Assembly: GCA_039029515.1 (NCBI GenBank)
Contig: JBCCFX010000088.1
Coordinates: forward strand, 1 to 14,704
Origin: JBCCFX01 sp039029515
GTDB lineage: Bacteria; Planctomycetota; Phycisphaerae; Phycisphaerales; SM1A02
Reading direction: 5' to 3'
DNA length: 14,704 nucleotides
Under the pieces are notes generated by a model. It saw only the letters and a list, made by a program, of their open reading frames with translations. It made no database searches and had not been told where the DNA came from. Shown here piece after piece: positions 6,671 to 14,296 of the stretch (its first letter is position 1; each line of letters opens with the position of its first letter). The translations under genes and the position numbers were made by a program.

Positions 6671-8203
6671 TCAGGTCGATACGACGGGCAGCGTGATGCG
6701 CTCCGGCATCAACTCACCCACAAGGCAGTCGTGTTCGACTTCCTGAATCCTCAGTTCAATCAGCGTACCACGCGGACGATCCGTGAGCACGCGAACTTGT
6801 GCATAGTGATCACAACGGCCGGTCATCCAGCCGGTGTGCGCTCGTGACGGCTGTTCGAGAATCACCCGAACGGTGCGACCGTGCAGGCGATCGCGATACC
6901 GGCGCGACAACCCGACGGACGCGTCGTGCTCGAGATCGATCAGCTGACGTACACGCGCTCGGGCGATGTGGTCAGGCACCGCAACATCCGTCCAGCGAGC
7001 TGCGGCGGTCCCGTCACGCGGACTGTATGGAAAGACATGCATATGGAGGTATCCCACGCGCTTCGCCACCTGCACCGTCTCGTCGAAGTCTGCATCGGTC
7101 TCGCCGGGAAAGCCGCAGATGATGTCCGTGGTGATTGCCGGCGGCAGGCCATCATCGGTCGTCAGGGCCGAATTCATCGCGTCCACCATCTCCAGATAGT
7201 CACCGACGCGATACTGGCGATTCATCCGACGGAGGATGGCATCTGAGCCGGACTGCAGTGGCAGATGCAGGTGGGGCACCACAATCGGTGCGTTCGCAAC
7301 CATGGCATCGAGCAGCGCGGAGGATACGTCGCCGGGCTCCATGGAACTGATCCGAAGTCGTTCCACGCCCTGCACCTGGGCCACGGCGTCGAGCACATCC
7401 GCGAGTGGTTTCGCGCCGGGAGAACGCTGTTTGCGACGCAACGCTGTTTCATGGCCATACGCGCCGATGAAGATGCCCGTCAGGACGATCTCCTGATGCC
7501 CCTGATCCACCAGCATTTGCGCTTCGCGTACCGCATCATCGATCGATTTGCTTCGAAGCGTTCGGCGGATCTTCGGGATGATGCAGAAGGTGCAGTGCGC
7601 ATCACAGCCATCCTGAAGCCTCAACTCCGCGCGGATATGCCGGCTCGCGCGATCAGCGAGTTCAATCACCGGTAGGGGGCGAATCACTGGTTCGGCAGCT
7701 GCGGTGGATTCGGAACAGGACGACGAAGTCAGCCGTATCGGAGAGATGTGATCGCTTTTCGTTCGGTTCGACAGCCAGGCATCGACACGTCGGGCAAAGC
7801 GCTCGGCGAGGGTGGAATCATCACCGGTGGCGTGGGGGATCGCATTCTTCGCGTCGGTGGCCAGATTCGCCGCCACGGTGGGATCGGTGCCCACAAAGCA
7901 CCCGGTGACAAAGACTTCCGGTTCTCCGCCATGCTTGCGGGCCGCTCGCCGGATTGCCTGTCGGCTCTTGGCGGCGGCGGTTCGGGTGACAGAACAGGTG
8001 TGGACGACCTCGAGATCTGCATTTTCGCCGGCGTCCGCAGGAATCAGTCCGCGATCCTGGAGGATCGAGGCCAGTTCGCGCGTCTCCGCGTGATTCACGC
8101 GACAGCCGAGCGTGGTGATTCGGAATCGTCGAGGCGTCGATGGCACGGAGCAGACCCTGTGGGGCAAAATGACAGAATTTCGATCGCTGGCGCCGGCCAG
8201 CAT
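6671..8203 (-). CDS. mtaB: tRNA methylthiotransferase, MtaB type
   Basis: Radical-SAM methylthiotransferase, probably adding methylthio to t6A37 of ANN-decoding tRNAs. The 510-aa protein has the three expected parts. The UPF0004 domain (about 27-145) carries C34 in TLGCRVN, C70 in HTCSVT and C102 in TGC for the auxiliary [4Fe-4S] cluster. The radical-SAM domain has C200, C204 and C207 in CDAHCTFC, plus LPLQSGSD (314-321) and DIICGFPGETDADF (360-373). A TRAM domain lies at about 440-495. TLGCRVN without a following QMN points to MtaB over MiaB or RimO. Residues 149-177 form a polar insert between the first two domains. The start at ATG 8203 adds about 26 residues before the conserved strand; GTG at codon 20 is a possible shorter start. 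rpsA follows on the same strand, so both may be one translation-related operon. Confidence 0.93.
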   Translation of the reverse strand: MLAGASDRNSVILPHRVCSVPSTPRRFRITTLGCRVNHAETRELASILQDRGLIPADAGENADLEVVHTCSVTRTAAAKSRQAIRRAARKHGGEPEVFVTGCFVGTDPTVAANLATDAKNAIPHATGDDSTLAERFARRVDAWLSNRTKSDHISPIRLTSSSCSESTAAAEPVIRPLPVIELADRASRHIRAELRLQDGCDAHCTFCIIPKIRRTLRSKSIDDAVREAQMLVDQGHQEIVLTGIFIGAYGHETALRRKQRSPGAKPLADVLDAVAQVQGVERLRISSMEPGDVSSALLDAMVANAPIVVPHLHLPLQSGSDAILRRMNRQYRVGDYLEMVDAMNSALTTDDGLPPAITTDIICGFPGETDADFDETVQVAKRVGYLHMHVFPYSPRDGTAAARWTDVAVPDHIARARVRQLIDLEHDASVGLSRRYRDRLHGRTVRVILEQPSRAHTGWMTGRCDHYAQVRVLTDRPRGTLIELRIQEVEHDCLVGELMPERITLPVVST

Positions 8204-8342
8204 CTAAGACTGAGCCATTATCATCGTAAGTCTTTTCGTGACGTGAGCGCGATGATCCGCGCTCGCGGTCGCACGAATGGCGGTGCGCCGCATCGCCGAG
8301 ACTGGAGACGTGCAACGGCCACCGCGGCCTGAGGAAGCAACC
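8204..8342. promoter_or_regulatory. Divergent promoter region between mtaB and pilM
   Basis: This 139-bp interval must hold the start signals of mtaB (leftward) and the pilus operon (rightward). On the minus strand GATAAT stands 13 bases before the mtaB ATG (5 of 6 match to TATAAT), without a good -35 box. No convincing rightward promoter is seen. It also contains a perfect inverted repeat (8245-8264) and an imperfect 19-base palindrome at 8279-8297 (9-base arms around one C, with one G-U pair in RNA). Confidence 0.45.
8245..8264. repeat. Perfect 7-bp inverted repeat before pilM
   Basis: GAGCGCG (8245-8251) and CGCGCTC (8258-8264) are exact reverse complements separated by ATGATC. The element lies about 80 bases before the pilM start and about 40 bases from the mtaB start. 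It could be an operator or a leader hairpin; chance is possible in GC-rich DNA. Confidence 0.45.
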
Positions 8343-10550
8343 ATGGCAAACCCCAAGGCGGCGTGGGGAATCGAAGTCGGTTCCTACGCGATCAAGGCGA
8401 TTCGTCTCGAACGGGAAGGTGATGACGTCCGCGTGTCGGACTTCGCGGTCATTCCGCACAAGCTTGTGCTGACCACGCCTGATCTCGATCAGGACGAAAT
8501 GACACGCCTCACGCTCGGTCAGTTCATCAGCCGACATGCGCTCGAAGGCGAGCACATGGTCGTCTCCGTGCCCGGCCATTCGGCGTTCGCGCGATTCGCG
8601 AAGCTGCCGCCGGTCGAACCCAAGAAGGTCCCGGACATCGTCAAGTTCGAAGCGGTCCAGCAGATTCCCTTCCCGATTGAGGAAGTGGAATGGGACTACC
8701 AGACATTCCACGATGAAGACTCACCGGAAGTCGAAGTCGGCATCTTCGCGATTACGCGCGAACGTGTGCAGCACATGCTGAGTGTGTACGGCGAACTCGG
8801 CGTCACGCCGGAAAGCCTGAACCTCAGTCCGGTGTCGGTCTACAACGCCGTATCGTTTGACCACGGACTCGGCGCGCAGAAGGGCCCGGTCCTGTATGTC
8901 GACATTGGTACGTCCGCGACAGACGTCGTTGTCGCCGAAGAAGGTCGCGTGTGGATCCGCACGTTCCCGCTTGGTGGCACGCACTTCACCGAAGCCATTG
9001 CCAGCGCATTCAAGCTGAGCTACTCGAAGGCTGAGAAGCTCAAGCTCGAAGCCGCAACAAGCAAGTACGCCAAGCAGATCATGTCTGCGATGCGTCCGGT
9101 CTTCAGTGATCTGCTTCAGGATCTTCAGCGCTCCATCGGGTACTACTCATCGCTGCATCGTGACAACGAGCTGAGCACGATGATCGGTCTCGGCTCGACG
9201 TTCAAGATTCCCGGCCTGCGTAAATTCCTCGGCCAGCAATTGCAGATGGACGTAGCGCGACTCGACGAATTCAAGCGCATTACCGTCACTGGCCGCGAAG
9301 CTGCGACGTTCGCGGAATCCACCGTCAACATGGCCACGGCGTACGGCTTGGCGCTGCAAGGCGTTGGTCTCGCACGCATCGATGCCAACCTCGTCCCCGT
9401 GACCGCATTGCGTGAGCAGATGTGGCACTCGAAGACCAAGTGGTTCGGCGCTGCGGCGGCGATCATGATCATCGGTGCATCGTCCATGCTGCTTCGTCCG
9501 ATGCGTGAACGTGCCGGCCTCGGCTCGGAACTGCCGCGCGAAGCATCAAACGTGCTTACGAATGGCAGTCGCCTGAAGAGCGAGTACGAGAACCTTCGTG
9601 CCAATTCCAACCCGGGCGCCGTGGCAACGAATATGGTGAACCTGCTCGACTACCGTCGGGTATGGCCGTACCTGCTCGAAGATGTCAGTGCCTGCATCGC
9701 GTCGTCCGAACCGCAGCCGGAATTGCTGGGTGCAGATCTGAATGCGATTCAGTTGATCGATCCTGAAGATCGTCGGCTGGTCGAACTCGAACAGCTCGGT
9801 GCGCAGTATGTCGCGCCGCCGAACGCCAACGGGCCGCGCGTCCTTGAGGTGACGATGGATCTGCGGCTTTCACATGACAAGCCGTTTGAGTTCCTCAACG
9901 AAACACTGATTCAATGGTTGATTGAACGAGCCGGTGCAGAAGTCGCTGCCGGTGCGCCGTACAAGATTGTCGACCGGTCATGGAGCATTCGACCGAGCGA
10001 TCTCGCACAGCTGACCGTGAGTGAAGATGGCACGCTTGCCAGCGCTGGAAGCAGTCGATCCGGTTCGTCACGATCCGGTTCCGGCGGCACAACGTTGCGC
10101 GACAACAACAATCGCGGTGGTGGTGGCAGCTTCGCCGGCTCAGCCAGTGGCGATTCCGGTGGCGGCAGTGGTCGTGGCCGAAGCCTTGAGGGTTCCGGTC
10201 GTTCCGCGCCGGGCGGCAGTAACTTCGCGTCCAGCACCGATGGAACTTCAGGACCGACACGGTCAGGTTCCGGGAATACCAATCGGAGTAGTGACGGCGG
10301 TGCCTGGACTTCAACGACAGATGACAGTGGCACGAACCAGACGGCTGAACAGGGTGAAGCCATCGAACGCCTGGGTGACATGAACACGGTCGCCCCGGTG
10401 CCCGGTGAACCCGGCTACCTGCCCGCGGGTTCCACGTTCTATCGCATCCCGGTGTCATTCCAGATCGAGATCATTCCGCCGCAAGCGCCGGCCACGTCGT
10501 CCGACGATGACCTTGCGTTCGTGATGCCGACGGAGAATCAGACCTCATGA
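8343..10550 (+). CDS. pilM: PilM-PilN-like fusion protein of a type IV pilus-type system
   Basis: A 735-aa protein. Residues 1-345 are a PilM domain, an actin-like (FtsA-type) ATP-binding fold: WGIEVGSYAIKAIRL (8-22), LPPVEPKKVPDIVKFEAVQQ (88-107), YVDIGTSATDVVVAEEG (185-201) and IGLGSTFKIPGLRKFL (281-296). A PilN-like part follows in the same chain: ANLVP (348-352), a membrane helix (about 366-384), a helical stretch, and a periplasmic domain (about 498-550 plus 699-712). That domain is interrupted by a Gly/Ser-rich linker of about 120 residues (566-690). In classical systems PilM is soluble and binds the INLLP peptide at the N-terminus of separate PilN. GAGG (8331-8334) sets the start at ATG 8343, although the frame is open from 8277. 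The stop overlaps the next start as ATGA. It should anchor the assembly platform to the inner membrane. Confidence 0.9.
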   Translation: MANPKAAWGIEVGSYAIKAIRLEREGDDVRVSDFAVIPHKLVLTTPDLDQDEMTRLTLGQFISRHALEGEHMVVSVPGHSAFARFAKLPPVEPKKVPDIVKFEAVQQIPFPIEEVEWDYQTFHDEDSPEVEVGIFAITRERVQHMLSVYGELGVTPESLNLSPVSVYNAVSFDHGLGAQKGPVLYVDIGTSATDVVVAEEGRVWIRTFPLGGTHFTEAIASAFKLSYSKAEKLKLEAATSKYAKQIMSAMRPVFSDLLQDLQRSIGYYSSLHRDNELSTMIGLGSTFKIPGLRKFLGQQLQMDVARLDEFKRITVTGREAATFAESTVNMATAYGLALQGVGLARIDANLVPVTALREQMWHSKTKWFGAAAAIMIIGASSMLLRPMRERAGLGSELPREASNVLTNGSRLKSEYENLRANSNPGAVATNMVNLLDYRRVWPYLLEDVSACIASSEPQPELLGADLNAIQLIDPEDRRLVELEQLGAQYVAPPNANGPRVLEVTMDLRLSHDKPFEFLNETLIQWLIERAGAEVAAGAPYKIVDRSWSIRPSDLAQLTVSEDGTLASAGSSRSGSSRSGSGGTTLRDNNNRGGGGSFAGSASGDSGGGSGRGRSLEGSGRSAPGGSNFASSTDGTSGPTRSGSGNTNRSSDGGAWTSTTDDSGTNQTAEQGEAIERLGDMNTVAPVPGEPGYLPAGSTFYRIPVSFQIEIIPPQAPATSSDDDLAFVMPTENQTS

Positions 10551-11890
10551 ACGTTCACACCATTCTCGAATGTGTCAAAGCCAATGTGCTGATCGTTGTG
10601 TTCATCGTGGCGATGGTTGCCGCATTGGTGGCCATGCCGCTGGTGACCGGCAAGATGAATGCCTCGATCAAGGACGACACCAAGAAGCGGGCGCAGAAGA
10701 TCGAAGAGATCAAACGCCTGACGACATCCGTCGACGTGCCGGGTGTTCCCGATGCCGGTTCGGTGCTCGTCAACGATCGCTTCAACAAGCGCTACAAGGA
10801 AGTGACGGAGATCCTTCGCGAGGACGCCGAGAAGGTGCACGCCGAAGCGCTTCGCCATAACCAGAAGTCGCGCGGTGTATTTGCCCGATCAAACTTCCCG
10901 ATTCCGCAGCAGAACCAGGAATTCAAGGTTCCTCGGGAATTCCATACCGACATGGTGGAAGGCTACGAAGCGCTGCTCGAGGATGTTCGAGCTGGTTCGC
11001 CGCCGGCCGAAGCCGATGTCGCCGAAGCGTTGCTTCAGGTTCGTCGTCGATTCTACGTGTCGATCGGTCGTGATGTCGGCGATGAACTGACAGACGAAGA
11101 GCAGCAGGAACTCGAAAAGCGCCTCGCGTCTAAACGACTCAGCGCGTACTTCGACGGTGCTGGCGAAGTCAGCATGTATCTCAATCGACGTACGCTGAAT
11201 GTGCCGGAATTCAATCAGGCGAGCGCGTATCCGCTCGGTGAGTTGTATGCGTGGCAGTGGAAGTTCTGGATCGTCGATGACCTGCTCCGCGCGTTCTCGT
11301 CCGCGAACGATGGGTCGACCAATGTGCTGACCGCCCCGGTGAAGCGCATCACCATGATCGATCCGTATCTCCCCGTCACGACCTCCGGGTCTGCTCGTGG
11401 CGGTGGCGGCAACCCCGGTTCGTTCAGCGCCGGGAACGGTGGTGGGTTCGGGAATAGCAACTCCGGTGGTGGACGCGGCAACGACGGCGGTGCGCCGCCG
11501 GCTCAGGCACCGAACCCGCAAGCGGCAACGCCCACTGATTTCAATGCATCGTTTACAGGCCGTGTCACCAATCCGCTGTACGACGTGGTCATGGTTGACG
11601 TGAGCCTCGTGGTGAGCACACAGAACCTCCCTGCGGTGCTCGATGCGATCGCTCGCTACAACTTCATGACCGTCATCGACGTGCGCATGCGTCCGGCCGA
11701 TGTGTACGGTGATCTCCAGCGCGGCTATCGCTACGGCGGTGAAGCGGTCACGGAACTAGAGTTGACGATCGAGACCGTCTGGATGCGGGAATGGGCCATG
11801 GAGTTCATGCCCGAGGAAACGCGCACCGCGCTTGGCATCCCCGCTCGGAACAACTACGCCGCTGGCTCGTCTGACGAAGAAGACTTCTGA
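10547..11890 (+). CDS. Single-pass inner-membrane protein, Amuc_1100-like (PilN/PilO-type)
   Basis: A 447-aa protein with an N-terminal membrane helix (about 13-33) and a charged coiled-coil-like stretch (38-110). Two ferredoxin-like units follow: the first about 225-280 with its last strand near 335-341, the second about 345-412 (NPLYDVVMVDVSLVVSTQNL, then ARYNFMTVIDVRMRPADVY, then ELELTIETVWMR). From memory this order matches Akkermansia Amuc_1100, a PilN/PilO-like protein encoded beside a PilM gene. Residues 281-330 are a Gly/Ser/Asn/Pro-rich linker that seems to interrupt the first unit. GGAGA at 10532-10536 may serve as ribosome site, and the ATGA overlap with pilM suggests translational coupling. 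It likely forms the periplasmic arch above the PilM-PilN fusion. The family link is an architecture-based inference. Confidence 0.8.
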   Translation: MNVHTILECVKANVLIVVFIVAMVAALVAMPLVTGKMNASIKDDTKKRAQKIEEIKRLTTSVDVPGVPDAGSVLVNDRFNKRYKEVTEILREDAEKVHAEALRHNQKSRGVFARSNFPIPQQNQEFKVPREFHTDMVEGYEALLEDVRAGSPPAEADVAEALLQVRRRFYVSIGRDVGDELTDEEQQELEKRLASKRLSAYFDGAGEVSMYLNRRTLNVPEFNQASAYPLGELYAWQWKFWIVDDLLRAFSSANDGSTNVLTAPVKRITMIDPYLPVTTSGSARGGGGNPGSFSAGNGGGFGNSNSGGGRGNDGGAPPAQAPNPQAATPTDFNASFTGRVTNPLYDVVMVDVSLVVSTQNLPAVLDAIARYNFMTVIDVRMRPADVYGDLQRGYRYGGEAVTELELTIETVWMREWAMEFMPEETRTALGIPARNNYAAGSSDEEDF

Positions 11891-11917
11891 ACGCCCGGAC
11901 CGAATGAGGCTTGAATC

Positions 11918-13867
11918 ATGAAGATCAAAGGCATCTCCATCTGGGAACAGTATCTCGAGTACATCGTGCTCCTGATCGCCGTTGTGGTCTGTGTCGCGCT
12001 CGTCGTGCTGCAGTTCATCGGCAATCCCAACGCCGCCACCGTGGGTGGCGATACGTACGGACCGGGCGACGTTGATCAGGCCGTGGCTGACGCCGCGGCC
12101 AGGGTCGCGCCGAAGCTGGAACCGAGTGCACGATCGCCGATCGATATTCCCGATCCCGTGTCGCTGCTCGATCGCTACCTCGCCGCCCAATCCGACGGCG
12201 TGGCGCCGACGGAGATGCTCGCCGGTCTTGGTCGCCCGCCGATTATTGATGGCGAGAGCGTGAATATCGGGCAGGACGCCAGACCGTTCCGCATGCCCGA
12301 TGTCACGGCGCCATATGACATCGCGGTCGGCCAGTACTTTGACGCCCTCGTCGAAGAGCAGGTGCAGAACAACGATGCACTCCTCGCAAAGTATGACGAC
12401 GGTCCCTATGACGTGACCTGGACGACCGTCAGTGCGAACTTCGATCTCGATGCGATCCTTGCCGCGTATGACGCGGAGTCCGATGAGTTCGGGCGCATTC
12501 CCTCGTCGTGGCACAACGATCGCGTGTTCATCCTTGATGTCATGCTCGAACGGCAGCAGCGCACCGATGACGGCTGGTCCGATCCCGAAGTCATCGCGAT
12601 CCTCCCCGGCTACAACTCACTTCGAGAGCAACTCGAAGGCGATGTCGATGTGGCCGACCGCGATCGCATGCTTGGCCTGCTTCGAGATACCGGCGCGCAG
12701 CTCGAAATCGTGCAGCCGCCGTTCTATGAAACCCAGAACAACAGCTGGCTCCCGCCGGTTCCTGGTGCTGATGACGACGTCGAGATGGACGTCGAAGATG
12801 ATCAGGACTCGCCTGAAGCCGAAGAGCGTCGCAAGATCGAACGGCTTCGTCGAAACTTCGAGGAATTGAACGCGAAGCTCAACAGCAATCTGCAGCAGCA
12901 GGAAGATCTCGACTGCGATGACATCGTCACGGAAGACGAAGAAGACAGCCGTGGCGGTGGTGGTTCGCGCCCGAGTGGTGGCGATGGCGGTGGTGGTCGT
13001 GGGGGCGGCGGTAGCTTTGCCGGCGGCTCGAGCGGCGGCGGTGCTGGTCGTGCCGACCCGTCTGGGCAGAACAACGCGCAGCAGCAGCGTGACATTCGCA
13101 AGTGTCGTCAGCTCGATCGCGCTGAGAAGAACCTTCGTCGCCAGCTCGAGAATGTCGCGAAGGAACTCGAGAAGTACAACGAGGAAGTGGTCGTCGTCGA
13201 AGAGGTCGAGGAAGTCGACCCGCTGACGCAGGATGTGCTGCAGATCTGGGCGCACGACATCGATGTCGAACCGTACGCCGAGTATCGCTATCGCTTTTCC
13301 GTGAAGATCTACAACCCGTTCTTCGCGCGTGGCCCGTTCCTGGCTGAGGAGCAGCAGAGCCTCGCTGAGGACATCACGATTACCTCGGCGGCCAGCGACT
13401 GGAGCCGGCCGATGCTGATCCGCCCCGCGTTCGAGGACTTCATCGTCAAGGCACGAGTCGGCGGCTCACGCGGCCGTCTGGCCTCCGAGGATCTCGGCTC
13501 CGCCACCGTGGAGGTCTACCGCTTCCAGCATGGTCGCTGGTGGGCAGAGACTTTTGCGGTCGAGCCTGGTGACCGGATCGGTGAAGCCCGCATGATGGGC
13601 GCCGCGGGTGACGAAGTGGAAGTGGACTTCGGCACGGACTGGTTCGTCCTGGACATCGTCTCGGACTTCCTCGCGAGCGAGAACGACCGGAGCCGTGGCA
13701 TCGCGGCGGTGGTGCAGTTCCAGAACATGGTGACCGGCGAGATCAGTGACGTACGAACCCCGCGCCGAGAGGTTGTGGATCCCCGTCGTCGTGATCTTCG
13801 GGACGAAGTGGAGCTCGCGAACAGCGGCTCCGGCCAGGTGGCGATGGGGGGATCCGGCGTCCGTTAA
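11918..13867 (+). CDS. Large single-pass periplasmic protein of the pilus-like operon
   Basis: A 649-aa protein with a short cytoplasmic N-terminus, a membrane helix (about 14-34), and the rest predicted periplasmic. Residues 70-280 hold a mixed, acidic domain. Two charged helical stretches (about 298-331 and 386-426) flank a Gly-rich loop (346-379) that includes GGGGSFAG (362-369). C333 and C396 bracket this loop; the only other cysteine (C25) is in the membrane helix. A C-terminal beta-rich domain (about 440-620, with YRYRFSVKIYNPF at 456-468) follows, then a Gly/Ser tail. I do not recognise the family. By position it may correspond to Amuc_1099 of the Akkermansia operon, but I cannot show similarity. 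A GAGG eight bases before ATG 11918 supports the start. The gene follows its neighbour by 27 bp and ends the operon. Confidence 0.8.
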   Translation: MKIKGISIWEQYLEYIVLLIAVVVCVALVVLQFIGNPNAATVGGDTYGPGDVDQAVADAAARVAPKLEPSARSPIDIPDPVSLLDRYLAAQSDGVAPTEMLAGLGRPPIIDGESVNIGQDARPFRMPDVTAPYDIAVGQYFDALVEEQVQNNDALLAKYDDGPYDVTWTTVSANFDLDAILAAYDAESDEFGRIPSSWHNDRVFILDVMLERQQRTDDGWSDPEVIAILPGYNSLREQLEGDVDVADRDRMLGLLRDTGAQLEIVQPPFYETQNNSWLPPVPGADDDVEMDVEDDQDSPEAEERRKIERLRRNFEELNAKLNSNLQQQEDLDCDDIVTEDEEDSRGGGGSRPSGGDGGGGRGGGGSFAGGSSGGGAGRADPSGQNNAQQQRDIRKCRQLDRAEKNLRRQLENVAKELEKYNEEVVVVEEVEEVDPLTQDVLQIWAHDIDVEPYAEYRYRFSVKIYNPFFARGPFLAEEQQSLAEDITITSAASDWSRPMLIRPAFEDFIVKARVGGSRGRLASEDLGSATVEVYRFQHGRWWAETFAVEPGDRIGEARMMGAAGDEVEVDFGTDWFVLDIVSDFLASENDRSRGIAAVVQFQNMVTGEISDVRTPRREVVDPRRRDLRDEVELANSGSGQVAMGGSGVR

Positions 13868-13919
13868 GGATGCGTCAGAGATTCGCCGAGGAAATTTGGA
13901 GAAACCTCCTCCGGACGCG

Positions 13920-13947
13920 TTGACAGCTTCGACGGGATCCGTAGGAT
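13920..13947 (+). promoter_or_regulatory. Sigma-70-type promoter for 23S rRNA
   Basis: TTGACA (13920-13925) is a perfect -35 box. After 16 bases comes TAGGAT (13942-13947), a four-of-six -10 box. The predicted start is near 13953-13955. The bases just after the -10 box are GC-rich (ACGCGA), as in growth-rate-controlled rRNA promoters. It starts 53 bases past the stop of the upstream gene and points at 23S. Confidence 0.65.
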
Positions 13948-13961
13948 ACGCGACTCGACGG

Positions 13962-13997
13962 CGCGAATGGAACTCACCACTCGCGTTGCTCGAAAAC
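13962..13997 (+). promoter_or_regulatory. Possible boxB/boxA antitermination element
   Basis: CGCGA (13962-13966) pairs with TCGCG (13981-13985) around a 14-base loop. TGCTCGAAAAC (13987-13997) follows directly and resembles rRNA boxA (TGCTCTTT followed by A-rich sequence). Its place, 10-45 bases after the predicted transcript start and ahead of an rRNA gene, fits. The boxA match is incomplete. Confidence 0.3.
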
Positions 13998-14003
13998 CGA
14001 CTT

Positions 14004-14034
14004 GGCGCTTCGGAATCACAGATTTCGGGGCGTC
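14004..14034 (+). other. 14-bp RNA hairpin in the 23S leader
   Basis: GGCGCTTCGGAATC (14004-14017) pairs along its whole length with GATTTCGGGGCGTC (14021-14034) across an ACA loop. Ten pairs are Watson-Crick and four are G-U: 14005-14033, 14009-14029, 14010-14028 and 14013-14025. On the other strand those four become A-C mismatches, so the fold is specific to plus-strand RNA. No T-run follows, so it is not a classical terminator. It may be an RNase III-type processing or leader structure. Confidence 0.6.
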
Positions 14035-14057
14035 CGGCACGGATCGGGCGCAGTTCA

Positions 14058-14063
14058 TTGACA
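14058..14063 (+). promoter_or_regulatory. Second TTGACA box upstream of 23S
   Basis: A perfect -35 hexamer lies about 260 bases before the 23S start. No good -10 box stands 16-18 bases downstream; AATGAT (14078-14083) is only 14 bases away. It may be a weaker second rRNA promoter or chance. Confidence 0.25.
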
Positions 14064-14296
14064 AGTCATGTATTGGCAATGATGACGACAATACGTCCGC
14101 TTCGGCAGGCGGTCGGCACCCCGCTGACCAAATGCCCGTGAAGTGGACAATGTAAGTGTCTCATCGAGTCAAAGAGAATCGAGTGTCGTGCCCGACGGCA
14201 TGCCCACAGGGGGATGTCGTCAGCACAAAGCGTGGCGATCAGGTGTCGTCGGCGTGATTGACGGAAGCAGTTCGGCAAGCCGGAGTGTGGATGTGA

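Noticed and set aside
7821..8711. A 296-codon open frame on the minus strand across the mtaB-pilM divergent region
   Set aside because: It would overlap both mtaB (in another frame) and the PilM N-terminus; both of those carry strong signatures.
11756..12514. A 252-codon open frame on the minus strand under the pilus operon
   Set aside because: Lies antisense to two well-supported genes and spans their junction; no start signal and no recognisable motif.
13872..13918. Intrinsic terminator after the pilus operon
   Set aside because: The stem is interrupted by a bulge and a one-sided internal loop, and no T-run follows; it also abuts the TTGACA box.
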